Shown piece by piece: positions 12,892 to 23,984 of a stretch of DNA of 64,000 bases. The notes beneath the pieces are model-generated. The model saw only the letters and a list, made by a program, of their open reading frames with translations. It was not told where the DNA came from and did no database searches. How positions within the stretch are numbered: position 1 is the first letter of the stretch; each line of letters begins with the position of its first letter. Source of the DNA: Rhizophagus irregularis (lineage: Eukaryota; Glomeromycota; Glomeromycetes; Glomerales; Glomeraceae); the NCBI RefSeq assembly GCF_026210795.1, contig NC_089430.1:2046001-2110000 (forward strand), read 5' to 3'. The position numbers and the translations under genes are program-made.

Positions 12892-14230
12892 TAAGATTTG
12901 TCACATTGTCGGTTCATACCTTCCGCTAACCGACTAAAATAGATATATATAAAAGACATTTTTTTATGACATCGATTCTATTTTACGTTTTTTATCATTT
13001 AAAGTATTGAATACCTTACTACTCGCAACATAATCTTTAAATCAAAAAATTTTATTATATATTATCGGATTATCGGAATATATACTTTTAATGAAAAAAC
13101 AAATCCCCCTCATCGGCCTCGCTACAACCACTCTCACTTCATTGTCGTCAAAGCTGAACAAAGGAGGACTGGGCGCTTTCCTCTGAAAGGATGTCACACA
13201 TTCACACATGGATATGGGCTATTTTTTACTTTAAACCAATTTATCCTCACACCAAACAAGTGGAAAATTATAGAGGTTATTGAAGCTGGTCACTGTCAAC
13301 TTATTCGATTCCTAAGGATGTAATCAACGCTGGGTCTACGCTCAGCATACGGTGCCGCTCAGCATACGGTGCAATCGTATTCTCTGATTAAGAATCGAAT
13401 TGGCACACGGAGCTAGGTTTCTTTGATTTTTTGCAGCATGGGGTTTCCATTTTTTCTTATATTATGTTGGCTATGTTTCTTGTGGGTGGTTCGATTAGTT
13501 CTAGCCGAACTCAAAAATGTATCTGACAAGTCCATGGTGTTATTTGACGTTTTTTCATTTGAACATCTATTCTTTTCTTTTCTTTTGTTTCGTTCTCACG
13601 ATTTGTACGATTTGTGAAGTTAAAACTTCCGACTTTAAAAAAAAATTAACATACTCAAACAACAACAAAAAATTAAGTTTTGGAAATCCCGTATTACAGT
13701 TATTTTTAAATCATAATTATGAACACCGTAAATTTTTTTTCATATTTTTCCAAACCTCGAATTTTTTTTTCTTTATTCGGATTTTGTTGCTTTTATCACA
13801 ATTTCTCTTTTTCACTTTTTTATTTTCTTTTTATTTTATTTATTTCAATCTTCTAGATTATAAAGTACGAAATTTAGATTTTTTGCCAAAAAAAGTACAA
13901 GCGGTTAATAAAGTGATTAATGAAGTGTTAATGGAGTAATTTTATAAGTGAAAATGTAGTATTGTGACTACAAGTGTTATAATTACGAAAGTGTTTTTTT
14001 ACAAGTATTACAAAGTGCAAATGTTACTTTTCAAAAGTATTATGTACAAGTTATTTACGAAGATTTATGTTTACCAGGAAATTTTTATTTCCTATTTAGT
14101 AACGATTTCCCCCAAACAAAATTTAGAATAATTCTGGTCCATATTGATTTGATGTAGTTACGTCAACATTTGTAATTGATTACGATTTGTAGTAATTCTT
14201 TTACAATACTGCCAGCGCAAAATATACACT
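12892..14230. other. Intergenic, low-complexity
   Basis: No supported gene. The open frames at 13423-13939 translate to poly-Phe/Leu and reflect T-rich composition. An exact tandem pair of a 17-bp unit (CGCTCAGCATACGGTGC) lies at 13339-13372. Confidence 0.5.
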
Positions 14231-14284
14231 AACCTCATTTGGATTAGATTGGTCTGTTCAGACCGATCTAATCCAAATGAGGTT
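14231..14284. repeat. Near-perfect 26-bp palindrome
   Basis: Arms 14231-14256 and 14259-14284 are separated by two bases (TT) and differ at one position. The arm begins AACCTCATTTGGATTAGAT. It could extrude as a cruciform or fold as RNA. It is too short for an ordinary DNA element and may be the fused ends of one. Confidence 0.85.
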
Positions 14285-17200
14285 AATAATAAAAGGGAAT
14301 TAAAAAAAAAATCTTAATCGCAAATTTAGAACCAAATAACCTAAAAAGAAAATGAATGAGGAATTGAAAATCGAGTGTCAAAGTAAAGGAACAAAAGTAA
14401 AAAAAGAATGGAAATAAAACATACCTTGATCACAAAATACCATAAAACTAGAAGAGTTTAACAAATGAAATGTTATCAAATTATCATGTGACCAGGAGGT
14501 GTACACCAACTATCATTTGAAAGCCAATCAGATTGATCATCATCACATCTTGTGTGATACGTAGCTCATATTTTTATTTATTAGAGCCGATGTGGAACCG
14601 AATTAGAACGACGAACCGATTTCCATCCCTAAATACGGGTGGACAATCATTCAAGCCTTAGTAAAATAATTAGTATTTTTGAATCGATGATCGATGATTT
14701 TAAGTATGGATCACCTGCATCATATTACGGAAAAAACATGACTTTATATAATAACTATATATTAATAAATAATCCATTTGAGTACTGGAAAAAGAGATCC
14801 AAAAATAGCTGTATCGAACCCTTTTTAAAAAAAATAATTATATATATATACGGTAAAAATATTTCGTTTTTCATCATCACCTTTCGTTGTATTTCATTTT
14901 TCACCATCATTTTTCATTGTATTTCGTTTTTCTCATCACTTTTCTTTTAGTTCATCTCCATCTTTTTAATTTATCTTTTCTTCCTTTATTCTCCCTTGAT
15001 CTTTCACTTTATCCTTCCTTATTGTATTTTTTTTGTTCTTACTTTATGTATTATAACACCTTTGTACCAAAGCATTATGTAGTGTGATTTAATAAAACCA
15101 ATTTTTATTGCCGGATTTAATAATTAAATTAATAAAATCGAAAAAATTACCCAATAAAAAATTTTATATGATCACGTGATACGACTGATACACACTAGTG
15201 GTTTATTTTTTATTCTATTTTATCTTTTAATAACCGAAATTTTGCACTAAATTTGCATTAGGTTTAATGATATCGCAGTATATAGAGCAATATAAATTAA
15301 ATCAATATCACTAGTAAAATGTAAAATCACTAAATTTATCGAAAATTTTTATCTAAAAAAAAATATCAAATTTGAAATCAATCAGACTTACATTTTTGGA
15401 ATTTACTAAATTCGTCATATACCGTATTTACAATTTTTGCATTAAAACTTGGATTCGAATCAGGACAAATTAGTCAATAATGAAGAATAGCGACTAGTAT
15501 GATTATATATTTATTTCAAATAATAAGCGTATAATGAACTCTATTGCTTACAGCTTACTGTATATGGCTGTCAAATTAAGAAATTTATTAAATTAAACTG
15601 CACAATTTCTATCGTGATTTGGATTATTAAAATATAATTGCTGGAAGCGATGCGGGATGACTGATCCGGAAAAAAATTTAATAAAAAAAAACTCTTTTCT
15701 TTCTTAATTTCTTACGAAGATAATTTCAAAGGTGAACATTGAAGGAAGCCTAAAATCATCTTTTTATTCTTCTACTACTTTATCCTGCAGAGGATTTATG
15801 AACGAATTTTGAATGGAGCGGCTTATCAAATTCGCCAATATGTATTTTTAGTTAAATGATTACCTTATTAGAAACTAGTTTAACACAATCAATTATTTCT
15901 TCGCAGATATAAGAGTTTATGGGGTTTCTCCTAATTCCCTTGCTATTTATCAAGGTATATTTTTACGATGCGTCCTATGTTTTTATGCGACATTTGATAT
16001 TGCCTTTAGATTTAAATAATAAATAAATATATACATATACAGTATGCATAAAAACGAAAAAAATATAAAATTTATAATTCGCAGCATTTTACAAGTATTT
16101 AGTGCTTAAATATTTTCATTAAACTTCTATTTGGAGCATTTCTCACTGGAACGTATACTCCATAAGTCCTCCTAAATTTTCAAATCCTTGTACAAGATTA
16201 TGCATGCATCATACCCTTAGGCCGCAATCTTTTTTTTTGTTTAGCAATTTTTTTTATTTCTTTTTTATATTTGCAGTTTTATATTAGATTTCTTTTTCTT
16301 TCCTTTTTATTTAAAAGAATAAAAACTGTTCCGGATGTAATTAATAAGAATTTTTTTACTACCTTTTTTTTTTGATTTGTAAAAACCTGCAACTTCCAAT
16401 TGATCATTTGATAAGTCACGTGCTCATTCATTATTATCCTGGTATGCGGTGGTCACTGGTCAATAACTTAACCTATTTTTGGGTACACATCCTTTATAGA
16501 CTCGTATTTTTTTTTTTGTCTCGATTCCTTTTTTTTTATGAAGAAAATCATTTTAGCTCATATAGTTATTTATTCCAGCGACCTTACAAATATATATATA
16601 TTGAAGATCGCGAAAAAAGTTCTCAACAAAAAAGAAAGCAAGGTAAATCTTTATATTATACTTTTATATTTTAATGTTATTATTTACTTAAAAAAAAAAT
16701 GCTGTTAACTAAAATAACCTATTTAATAATAATACAGACTAACTAAACGTAGATTATATGAAACAAAGGAGTTTTAGTTTCAAAATTTCAAAATTACTTT
16801 TTAAAATAAAATTGAGTAATAAATGAATTAATTGTTTTGCTTTATTAAAGTTTTCTTTATTACGCCAAATCTAATTATATTTGTTATTCGCTTACATTTT
16901 TTCCTTTTCCAAAAATTGTCTTACCGATACACCATTATTCACCAGCCAAAACGAAACTTGGATAAGATTTTTGTCAATAATTACAAAATTTAAACTTGAA
17001 ATTTTATATTTTTGGTGTAAATGTGAAATCATGTCGGTTGGCAGAATTGCATTTTGGTACTATCTTATTTGCTTCAACATTTTACTCGAAAAAGAACAAT
17101 GATCAAAATCATCCAATTTTGTCAGTTTTGTTTTGGGAAGCCTTTCTTGATAGAATTTTTTTTTGTTTCTTTTCGTTTTACGAAAATTCATTAAAAAATA

Positions 17201-17322
17201 TGACTTTTTGAAAAAAAAAAAATTTCTAAAATTTTCTAAAATTAAATAAATAAATATCATATAAATAATAATAATTATTATTACTACTTCGAAAAAGAAC
17301 CATATGATTTTTTCTATTCCAT
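14285..17322. other. Long AT-rich region without a recognised gene
   Basis: About 3 kb with no recognisable coding sequence on either strand. Several T-rich open frames (14639-15087, 16372-16674, 16881-17260) give Phe/Ile/Ser/Tyr-rich translations without domains, mostly with no ATG. Confidence 0.5.
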
Positions 17323-17516
17323 GAGGACACAGAAATATATAGGGGTCAGGTGATGAAAAAAAATTTTACTATGATTTTTTCAGGGCCGGAATTATGATAA
17401 TGTCAGTCGGTTATTATAATATTATAATAGGACTGACTGGAATTATCAAAAATTATCTAAAAAGGAAAGATTTTCATGATTTTTTTAGTTCAAGATACGC
17501 AAATTCAAATAGGACC
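17323..17516. mobile_element. Small inverted-repeat element, AGGACC family, copy 1
   Basis: Starts AGGACACAGAAATATATAG and ends at AATAGGACC. Its body (CAGGGCCGGAATTATGATAA, then ATGTCAGTC, later GGAATTATC) matches the better-preserved copy at 33297-33529 in reverse orientation. It carries no coding capacity. No target duplication is visible here; the right end looks trimmed. Confidence 0.65.
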
Positions 17517-18277
17517 GTACGGTAACGCAAATTAGTACATACGTGTGTTTTTTTTGTTCGTACGTAGGTCCGTTGAGATGTCGTTAATATTTTATGTTTG
17601 TATTTCGTGACTCACGCCGACGTAATAGCATTGTCAAAATTGCTACGAATACTTCAAACTTCTTACTATATGATACGTTTCCTGTCATATTTCTATAATA
17701 ATTTTTTTTTTGAAATTCTAATTTGTAAATTAATCTATAATTTGAAACCATAAAATAATAAAATTGTTGAAAAATTAATTTCCTAGCATATTACTGAAGA
17801 CATTTTGTGCTACACTTACCTTTCAAATATGTAGCAATTTCGGCGTGGCGTGAAAGGTTTATTTCTTAACGAAGTAAAAAAAAGTAACCAGATTGAGAAA
17901 AGGCTTTATATTGGCAGAACTCAGTTACACGAAAAATTCGAGCGTTGTACAGTACAACAGTACGTACTTGTGGCATTACATCATCAAAAAAATTAATTTG
18001 TAGCACAAATTTTTTAACGAAATAATAAATACTGATGTTAATTGTTCTGAAATCGGATCACATTTATCCATTTATCACGGAAAGAATACGTTATTATTGT
18101 AATCTGGAGTTTATTATTTCAAGGAGTAACCCAATAAGTTAGTTAATAACATTTTAAGGACACAATTACGACTAGCAAAATCGTATTTTTAGAAATAAAT
18201 TTTGCAATTGATGCGAAATCGGATCACATTTATCATTATAATTACGAAAAAAATATTACCCTTTAGAAGTATCCAAA
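17517..18277. other. Upstream region of the Uma2-like gene
   Basis: No gene seen. Contains a direct repeat GAAATCGGATCACATTTATC near 18049 and again near 18212. The second copy lies about 70 bases before the start codon of the following gene, so a regulatory role is possible but not shown. Confidence 0.4.
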
Positions 18278-19491
18278 ATGTCTAGTCAAAATCATCGTTT
18301 ACATTATATTCCTGGTGTGTGGTTAGCGAAGGAGACTCTAAAAAATTTAAAGAAACTACTTAAACCACATCCAAAAATAAAAGACGAACCACTAAGTGAA
18401 AGCAGGTGAGTGGGCATCATACACAAGTTATTTTATATCTGTTCAGTATTAACTTGTATGAATGACAGTTTTCCTTTTAAGATTGGCTCAAAAATAACTG
18501 CAGAAGAGTACAATAATTTTCTTCAACGTAAAGAATCTTCTGGGTACAAATACGAACATAAAACTAATGGTGACGTGTATGTGATCGATATGAGCGACCC
18601 AGAACATGGTACTATTGTCGAGGTGCTCCGAGACTATTTTAACATTGCAAATGGCGGAGTCATTCGTAACAAACCAATACGTGTATCCGGTGATGAATGT
18701 AAGAGAACTCCTCTAGTATATTTGGTTCTCAATCTATATATAATTGATTCTCAAATATTTTACATCCCTCTTTTAGTCCATTATAATCCTACTGTAATGG
18801 GACAATTCATAGCTTCGGATGTTATAGTTAAACCAAATGGGAATCATGTCCAACAACCTATTGTTCCATACCCTGGCCCTCCTCCTGGAGATAAAAATGT
18901 ATTTTTTTAGATTTGTAATACCTGATATTTGATTTACGATTTTCTAACATTAATATTTTTCATCTAGGGGAATCCACATGCTCGAATAATTTGTGAAGTA
19001 GCCAATAAACAAAGTATTGGTAACTTGAGAAATAAATGCCAAAATTGGCTAAATCAAGTTTATGTAAGATATGTACTTGGTATTAAATTACATGAAAAAA
19101 GGACAACGCGGGATCTCCAAAGACGTTTCTACAGATCAATGACAGCGATGTTATTTCAGCAAGGAGTACCTGGATATATAACGGTAAGTTGCTAATTTAT
19201 AATTTTTATTTTTGATCAAAACGTCTTAATAACCTCAATATATTTTAGTGGGATTTCGGTACTCACCAATTAGGACGTCCAACAGACAATGCTTACCTCT
19301 CTGGTTGTAATGCTCCTAATATCCCCGCATTTCAAATAACTATTCCAGTAAATGCAGTTTTCTGGGACCCGCCGACGATTCCTGCTGCTGCTGGATATTT
19401 CCCCGTTGTTCCCCCAACAGTTACTCTTTGTAACTTTACTATTGACCTATTTGAAATTCAACAGGAAGTCTTGAACCAACAAGAAAATTGA
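18278..19491 (+). CDS. Uma2-like PD-(D/E)XK nuclease-fold protein
   Basis: Five exons (18278-18405, 18469-18698, 18777-18898, 18968-19183, 19249-19491) join without a stop to give 312 residues. All introns are GT..AG and 63-78 bases long. The middle of the protein reads SDVIVKPNG and, about 40 residues on, ARIICEVANKQS followed by LRNKCQNWL and YVRYVLGIK. This spacing matches the D ... E-x-x-x-x-S-x-x-x-L-x-x-K core of the Uma2 (DUF820) group of the restriction-endonuclease-like fold. Such proteins are abundant in Glomeromycotina; their substrate is unknown, and the nuclease activity is an inference. The first exon is basic (KETLKNLKKLLK). The C-terminal exon (WDFGTHQLG onward, Pro-rich) is not part of the core fold as I know it. 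Confidence 0.7.
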
Positions 19492-19929
19492 TAAAATTAA
19501 ATAATAAGATGTGGCAGAATTGTTGCTCTTGGAATGTTTAATTCTACAAATACACCACCCTATAAAAAAATTGGATACGTTTTTTATAAAGTTTTTATAC
19601 GATTTTTTTCCTTAGAAATAACGTATCATAATAGGATACGGAAAAATGCACAATTCTCTATCACTAAAAATATGGTTTGGATACGGAATTTGCACGGAAT
19701 TCATATGGAATTTACATGATTTGATCACTGATTTTATCACGAAATTTATACGATTTGGTCACTGAATTTACTACTTGTATTAGTTTACTATAATTATATT
19801 TACATAAATCTAATTTTACTTTATTAAATTAAATAAAAAATAAAAAATAAACAAAATGCAAATACATTATGAAAATTCCCTCCTTATTAAAAACACCTAT
19901 TGCAACCAAAATTATCTATAAGTTCAGGT
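19492..19929. other. Downstream region with GGATACG/CGTATC repeats
   Basis: Non-coding. From about 19549 (CCCTATAAAAAAATTGG) to about 19740 it holds repeated GGATACG, CGTATC and ACGGAATT words like those at 20900-21102, suggesting a decayed copy of the same small element. Confidence 0.35.
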
Positions 19930-20790
19930 TCATTTGGAGTCAAACAACCTAAAAAAAAACAAAAAAAAGAAACATAAGAACGTCTAACTTAATTGGAAAC
20001 AAAACCCCCCCTTCATATAGTATCTGCAATTGACCAAGTCACCAAAGGTCAGCATTCCTACAAAAAAAGAAAGAGAACTCCGTCCAGAATGTCTGACCTA
20101 CATAAATGAAAAGAATTATGAAGCATCTGATGAAAAAGAAACCAAAACAACAAAATAAATCCAAAACTGACCTACAAAAAAAGAAGACTCTGAAGCAACA
20201 AAACTGAAACAACCTACAAAAAGAAAAGAATCTGAACCCAACTTACAAAAAAAAAAAAAGAAAATTTGAACTGACCTAAAAAAAGAAAAAAATCCTGAAC
20301 AATCCTACAAAAAGGAAAGGACTCCCAAACTGATCTACAAAAAAGAAAAAAGAAACTGAATCTTCTCACAAAAAAAAATCTGCTGGCCTATGAAATAAAA
20401 AAAGGGATAAATATAAATTAAAAAGAAAGGGGAATAAAGAATAAATCAAAAAAAATATTTTTTTAAAAAGAGAGTAACGAAGTTAGGAAAGTTAAAAAAA
20501 TTTTTTTTTTTAAAGGGAGGACGTCAAAGTTAGAAAAATAAAAAATTTTTTATAAAGAGGAAATAGAAATAGAAAGAAAATTTTTTTAAAAAAAAAGAAG
20601 AGTGGGAATAAAAGAATAAAATCAAAAAAAATTTTTTTTTTTAAGGAGAGTGATGAAAAAAAAAATTTTAAAGTGAGGTACGAAAAAAAAAATTTTTTTT
20701 TAAAAAGGGGGTGACGAAAAAAGAAGAAAATTTTAGAAAAAATAACAAAAGAGAAGGAAGGGAAAGACAGAAAGGAAGATCGGAAGATCA
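19930..20790. repeat. Purine-rich degenerate minisatellite
   Basis: From about 19940 to 20380 a unit of roughly 30-40 bases recurs: CCTACAAAAAAAGAA, then GACTC or similar, then TGAA. From about 20400 to 20790 it changes to alternating A and T tracts with GGGAG or GGAAAG spacers. It is strongly purine-biased on the plus strand and has no coding value; antisense Phe/Leu/Ser frames are shadows. Confidence 0.6.
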
Positions 20791-20799
20791 AACTCATCA

Positions 20800-21102
20800 A
20801 AGTAAGGGTTTATATAAAAACAAAAAACGTATCATAACAAAACAATAAACAATCACGTGATCTCATGTTAATGATACGAGATTTTTGTAAAATTATTTTC
20901 TAAAAATATCAAGTTTAAAAATTCCGTATACATTCCGTATGATTAATTTTTTCCGTATACATTTCGTATACATTAGTTTTTTAAAAAAATGTTCAAAAAT
21001 GAATTGCTTATTAAATATACGGAATTTGTATACGGAATCTATAGAAACGTACATAAAATGTATACAAAACGTATCCTTTCCGTATACATATTTCTTATAG
21101 GG
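20800..21102. repeat. CCGTATAC-rich small element remnant
   Basis: Dense CCGTATAC, GTATACGG and CGTATCC words on both strands, ending in TTCTTATAGGG near 21102. The ATAGGG end resembles elements starting CCCTATAA. Probably a non-autonomous DNA element; ends and target duplication are not resolved. Confidence 0.35.
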
Positions 21103-21193
21103 CCACAAATTCCTTTGATGCCTCAGGATGATATTGATAAAAGTTCTGATTTCGTGGGGATTGTAATGTTTGATTTTTCATCCTAGACATTCT

Positions 21194-21510
21194 TCATAAT
21201 TCCACTTTCTCCAGTTTTTTTGCTATCTCATCTAAAGGAAAGTCTTCTCTGATTCGCATGACTTCATCCTGCCATTCTTCATGTAGACCATCAATACGGA
21301 TTTCTTCGTAACCTAAATTAAGTCTACATGCACATTTTTTTAACTTTTCATAATAATCTATTGTTGTACCATATCCCTGTTTCATTAAACCTAAGGAAAA
21401 CAATTGCTTTCTCTTCAATGGCAGGGAGATGATTTTTTGCACGAAATTCCCACGCTATTTTGTAATAATAAGTTTGTTGCCGCAAATTATTATTAGTACA
21501 TATGTTTTGT
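21194..21510 (-). pseudogene. Retrotransposon gag-like fragment
   Basis: The minus strand reads GLMKQGYGTTIDYYEKLKK then CACRLNLGYEE, IRIDGLHEEWQDEV and FPLDEIAKKLEKVEL before a stop at 21194-21196. Upstream, past about 21440, a second frame continues sensibly (QQTYYYKIAWEFRAK). The pattern Q-G-x-x-T-T-x-x-Y-Y-x-x-L ... G-L ... P-L-D-E-I resembles gag proteins of LTR retrotransposons. No pol, LTR or primer-binding site was found nearby, so this is a short, frameshifted remnant. Confidence 0.45.
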
Positions 21511-22369
21511 TTTTCCATTTATGATAACGGTCAAAAATCCTGTCAAATCCTATCACGATTATATTCCAAGAGAGCTATATCATTTACGGAATTAATGTAC
21601 AATGCCTTCCACCTTCGTTTTTTGCTTGTTATTCTATTATTTTTTTACTATCTATGGACAATGATTATAAAAAAATTATCACTATATTAATAAAATAAAA
21701 TAAGGAAAGGAGTCATTTATAAAAATTTAAAACGTCATGATCTGTTTAGGTAGACAAAGATATTTACTAAATTAATTTATTATCAAACGTAATTTAACGT
21801 AATTTTGCATAATTTATCCGTTATATAATTACAAAAGAAAAGCAAAAAGTATAAAGGAACGTGAACAAGTGAACGTACCGATTCTTTCAAAGGTAGTAAA
21901 AATATAAATTAAATTGATGAAACATAATCTCTTGCGGATATATTGACCAATTTGGGCGAAATGGCAATTAATTTCATAACTGATAATCGTAAATAATACG
22001 TCCAGATTCAAAGAGATATAATAAGGAATATTAAGTTGATATACCAATTTTAATAAAATCTAATCCCGTACAGGATAACAAAATGACGACGTGATCAAGA
22101 AAGCAAAGTACCTGATGAAATGGTGCTATATGCTTTATACTATCAATCCAATCACTTTGTTTATAATAATTTAATACTATAATTATAAATTTTAATCATA
22201 ATAGAAATATTTCAATAATAATAGTACATAGTAATGTAGAAACAATAGCTACAAGTAGGACATTTATATTCTGAATATTTTGTAAGCTTCCTTTCCTTTC
22301 CTTTATTCAGTTGTTTTATCTAAAAAATCAAATTATTAAAGTAAATTGTTAATATTAATATTAATAAAA
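21511..22369. other. Intergenic, no gene seen
   Basis: AT-rich stretch after the gag-like fragment and beyond the 3' end of the next minus-strand kinase. No domain or structured repeat recognised. Confidence 0.5.
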
Positions 22370-23984
22370 TTAGCCATATAAAGTTAATACAAATGGAGTG
22401 CCTAGGTTGAGTTTAGTAAAATCCATTGCTTCTATGGACTCTACAATGCAAAAAAAAATAATTTCAAATTAAATTTATTTCAAGAACGTTTGATAAAATA
22501 TTCTAGGACATTAATAAGTACCTGAATATTCCCCAAATGAGTTATGTCCAATCCCGTTATCAATAGCATTTTTTGGTTCTGGAAGATTTTTAAAATCTAA
22601 AAATCTACTCGTGTAAACTGCTTGAGGATTTGTAGTATATGAAAGAGTAGTACCGGTATATATTAATGAAGAGGAAGTTAATTTCTCATTAATTTTATCT
22701 GCTTCTTTAATTTGCTTACTGATTTCACAACTAATATTTTTTAATTCATCACGTAATATGACTAACATATCACATAATTCATTTGCTTTAGGTCGTTTTA
22801 AAGGGCCTGCATCCCAGCATCGTTTACTTATATCCAAAATTAGTTGAGGAACTTTATAATCAGATTTTGGTCTAAGCCCTTGACAAATGCTAATAGTTAA
22901 TAATTTATTATGAGCAATATTATGATAAGGAGGAAGCCCCGTACAAACTTCATATGCAATAATCCCAAATCCATAAAACTCACTTTCTTGAGTATATTCT
23001 TTTCCTCTCAAAACCTCAGGTGCTACGTAAGGTAATACTCCATATATTTTTTTATATTCATCTTGGGATGGTTTTTCATTTGCTGGTTGACATAATCCTA
23101 AATCAGTGATAAAAATATACTCATTAGCATTACTTACTAATATATTACCACAATGAAAATCACGGTATATTCATGAATACTCTTAAGGCCTTCTGCAGTC
23201 CTTTGTAAATATATAACTTTTCATCCCAGTCTATTGAATTAAAACTCTTATTTAAATGTTGTCTTAAACTACCATTTTTTGCGTATGGAATTACCATCAT
23301 AAAATTATTGGATTTTGGATCTTTAGTAATGCCATGACATAAAATTATCGGACCACTACACACAGTATATAATTCAATCTAAAAAAGAATTCATAATAAT
23401 AAATAATAGTCAGTTTAGCATTTATTATTAAAAAATATTAATTAGTAACTTACTTCTCTTAAAAATTCGGCTGTAATATCTTGTGAGTTATGTAAACATT
23501 TTAAAATAACTGGAAAATTTTTATGTGACCCACACCAATATTTACTTCTTTTCCATTGATTAAGTTCAAAATCCAAAGAATCTATAAAACCATCTTTCCA
23601 AATTGCTTTATAAATAGTTCCAAACTCTCCTTTGGCCAAATATTTAACATTTTCAAATCTATCATATTCAATACACTCTAAAATTTCATAATTACACTTA
23701 GCGTTAAGTTGTGATTTTTGAATAAACTTATCAACTTCATTATTTCCACTAGTCCAATTTTTGAAATTTTGTTGACAATATTTAGCATTACATGATTGAC
23801 ACCAATCATGACGAATTCTAGGCTGATTACATTTTTTGCATAATCCATTTACTTTATAACATTTTTTTAATTCTTCATTTAATATTAGCTTATCAATTAA
23901 CAAACTTTGTTCCTTTGTTAATCCATAATATTTAAAATCTTTTATCTGCTCAATTACATCATCACTGAGCTTAAATTCCTCCAT
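22370..23984 (-). pseudogene. Protein kinase disrupted at the catalytic loop
   Basis: Exons are 23984-23454, 23378-22522 and 22440-22370. The protein starts MEEFKLSDD and has a C-x2-C...C-x2-C pair (CKKCNQ, CQSCNAK), the block WTSGNNEVDKFIQ, a glycine-rich loop LAKGEFGTIYK and lysine in PVILKCL. Later come DLGLCQ, YVAPEVLRG and FGFGIIAYE; the last exon reads ESIEAMDFTKLNLG, a tail I associate with this fungal kinase group. Between about 23150 and 23230 the frame changes twice. The first change falls in a TATATAT run. The second loses the residues expected between I-H-E-Y and R-D-F-H-C-G-N, so an intact HRD loop cannot be read. Unlike the paralogous kinases there is no intron at this point. 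A pseudogene is most likely; sequence error is possible. Confidence 0.75.

Noticed and set aside
13423-15087. Plus-strand frames of 64-140 codons
   Set aside because: Poly-Phe/Leu/Ser from T-rich DNA; several have no ATG; no recognisable motif.
15440-15470. GGATTCGAATC resembling a tRNA T-loop
   Set aside because: No acceptor stem, D-arm or anticodon arm could be built around it on either strand.
20510-20800. Minus-strand 96-codon frame
   Set aside because: Lies wholly in the purine-rich repeat; translation is Phe/Leu/Ser/Lys only.
21010-21186. Plus-strand frame ending DIDKSSDFVGIVMFDFSS
   Set aside because: Its last part is ordinary in composition, but most of the frame lies in the CCGTATAC repeat and nothing continues it.
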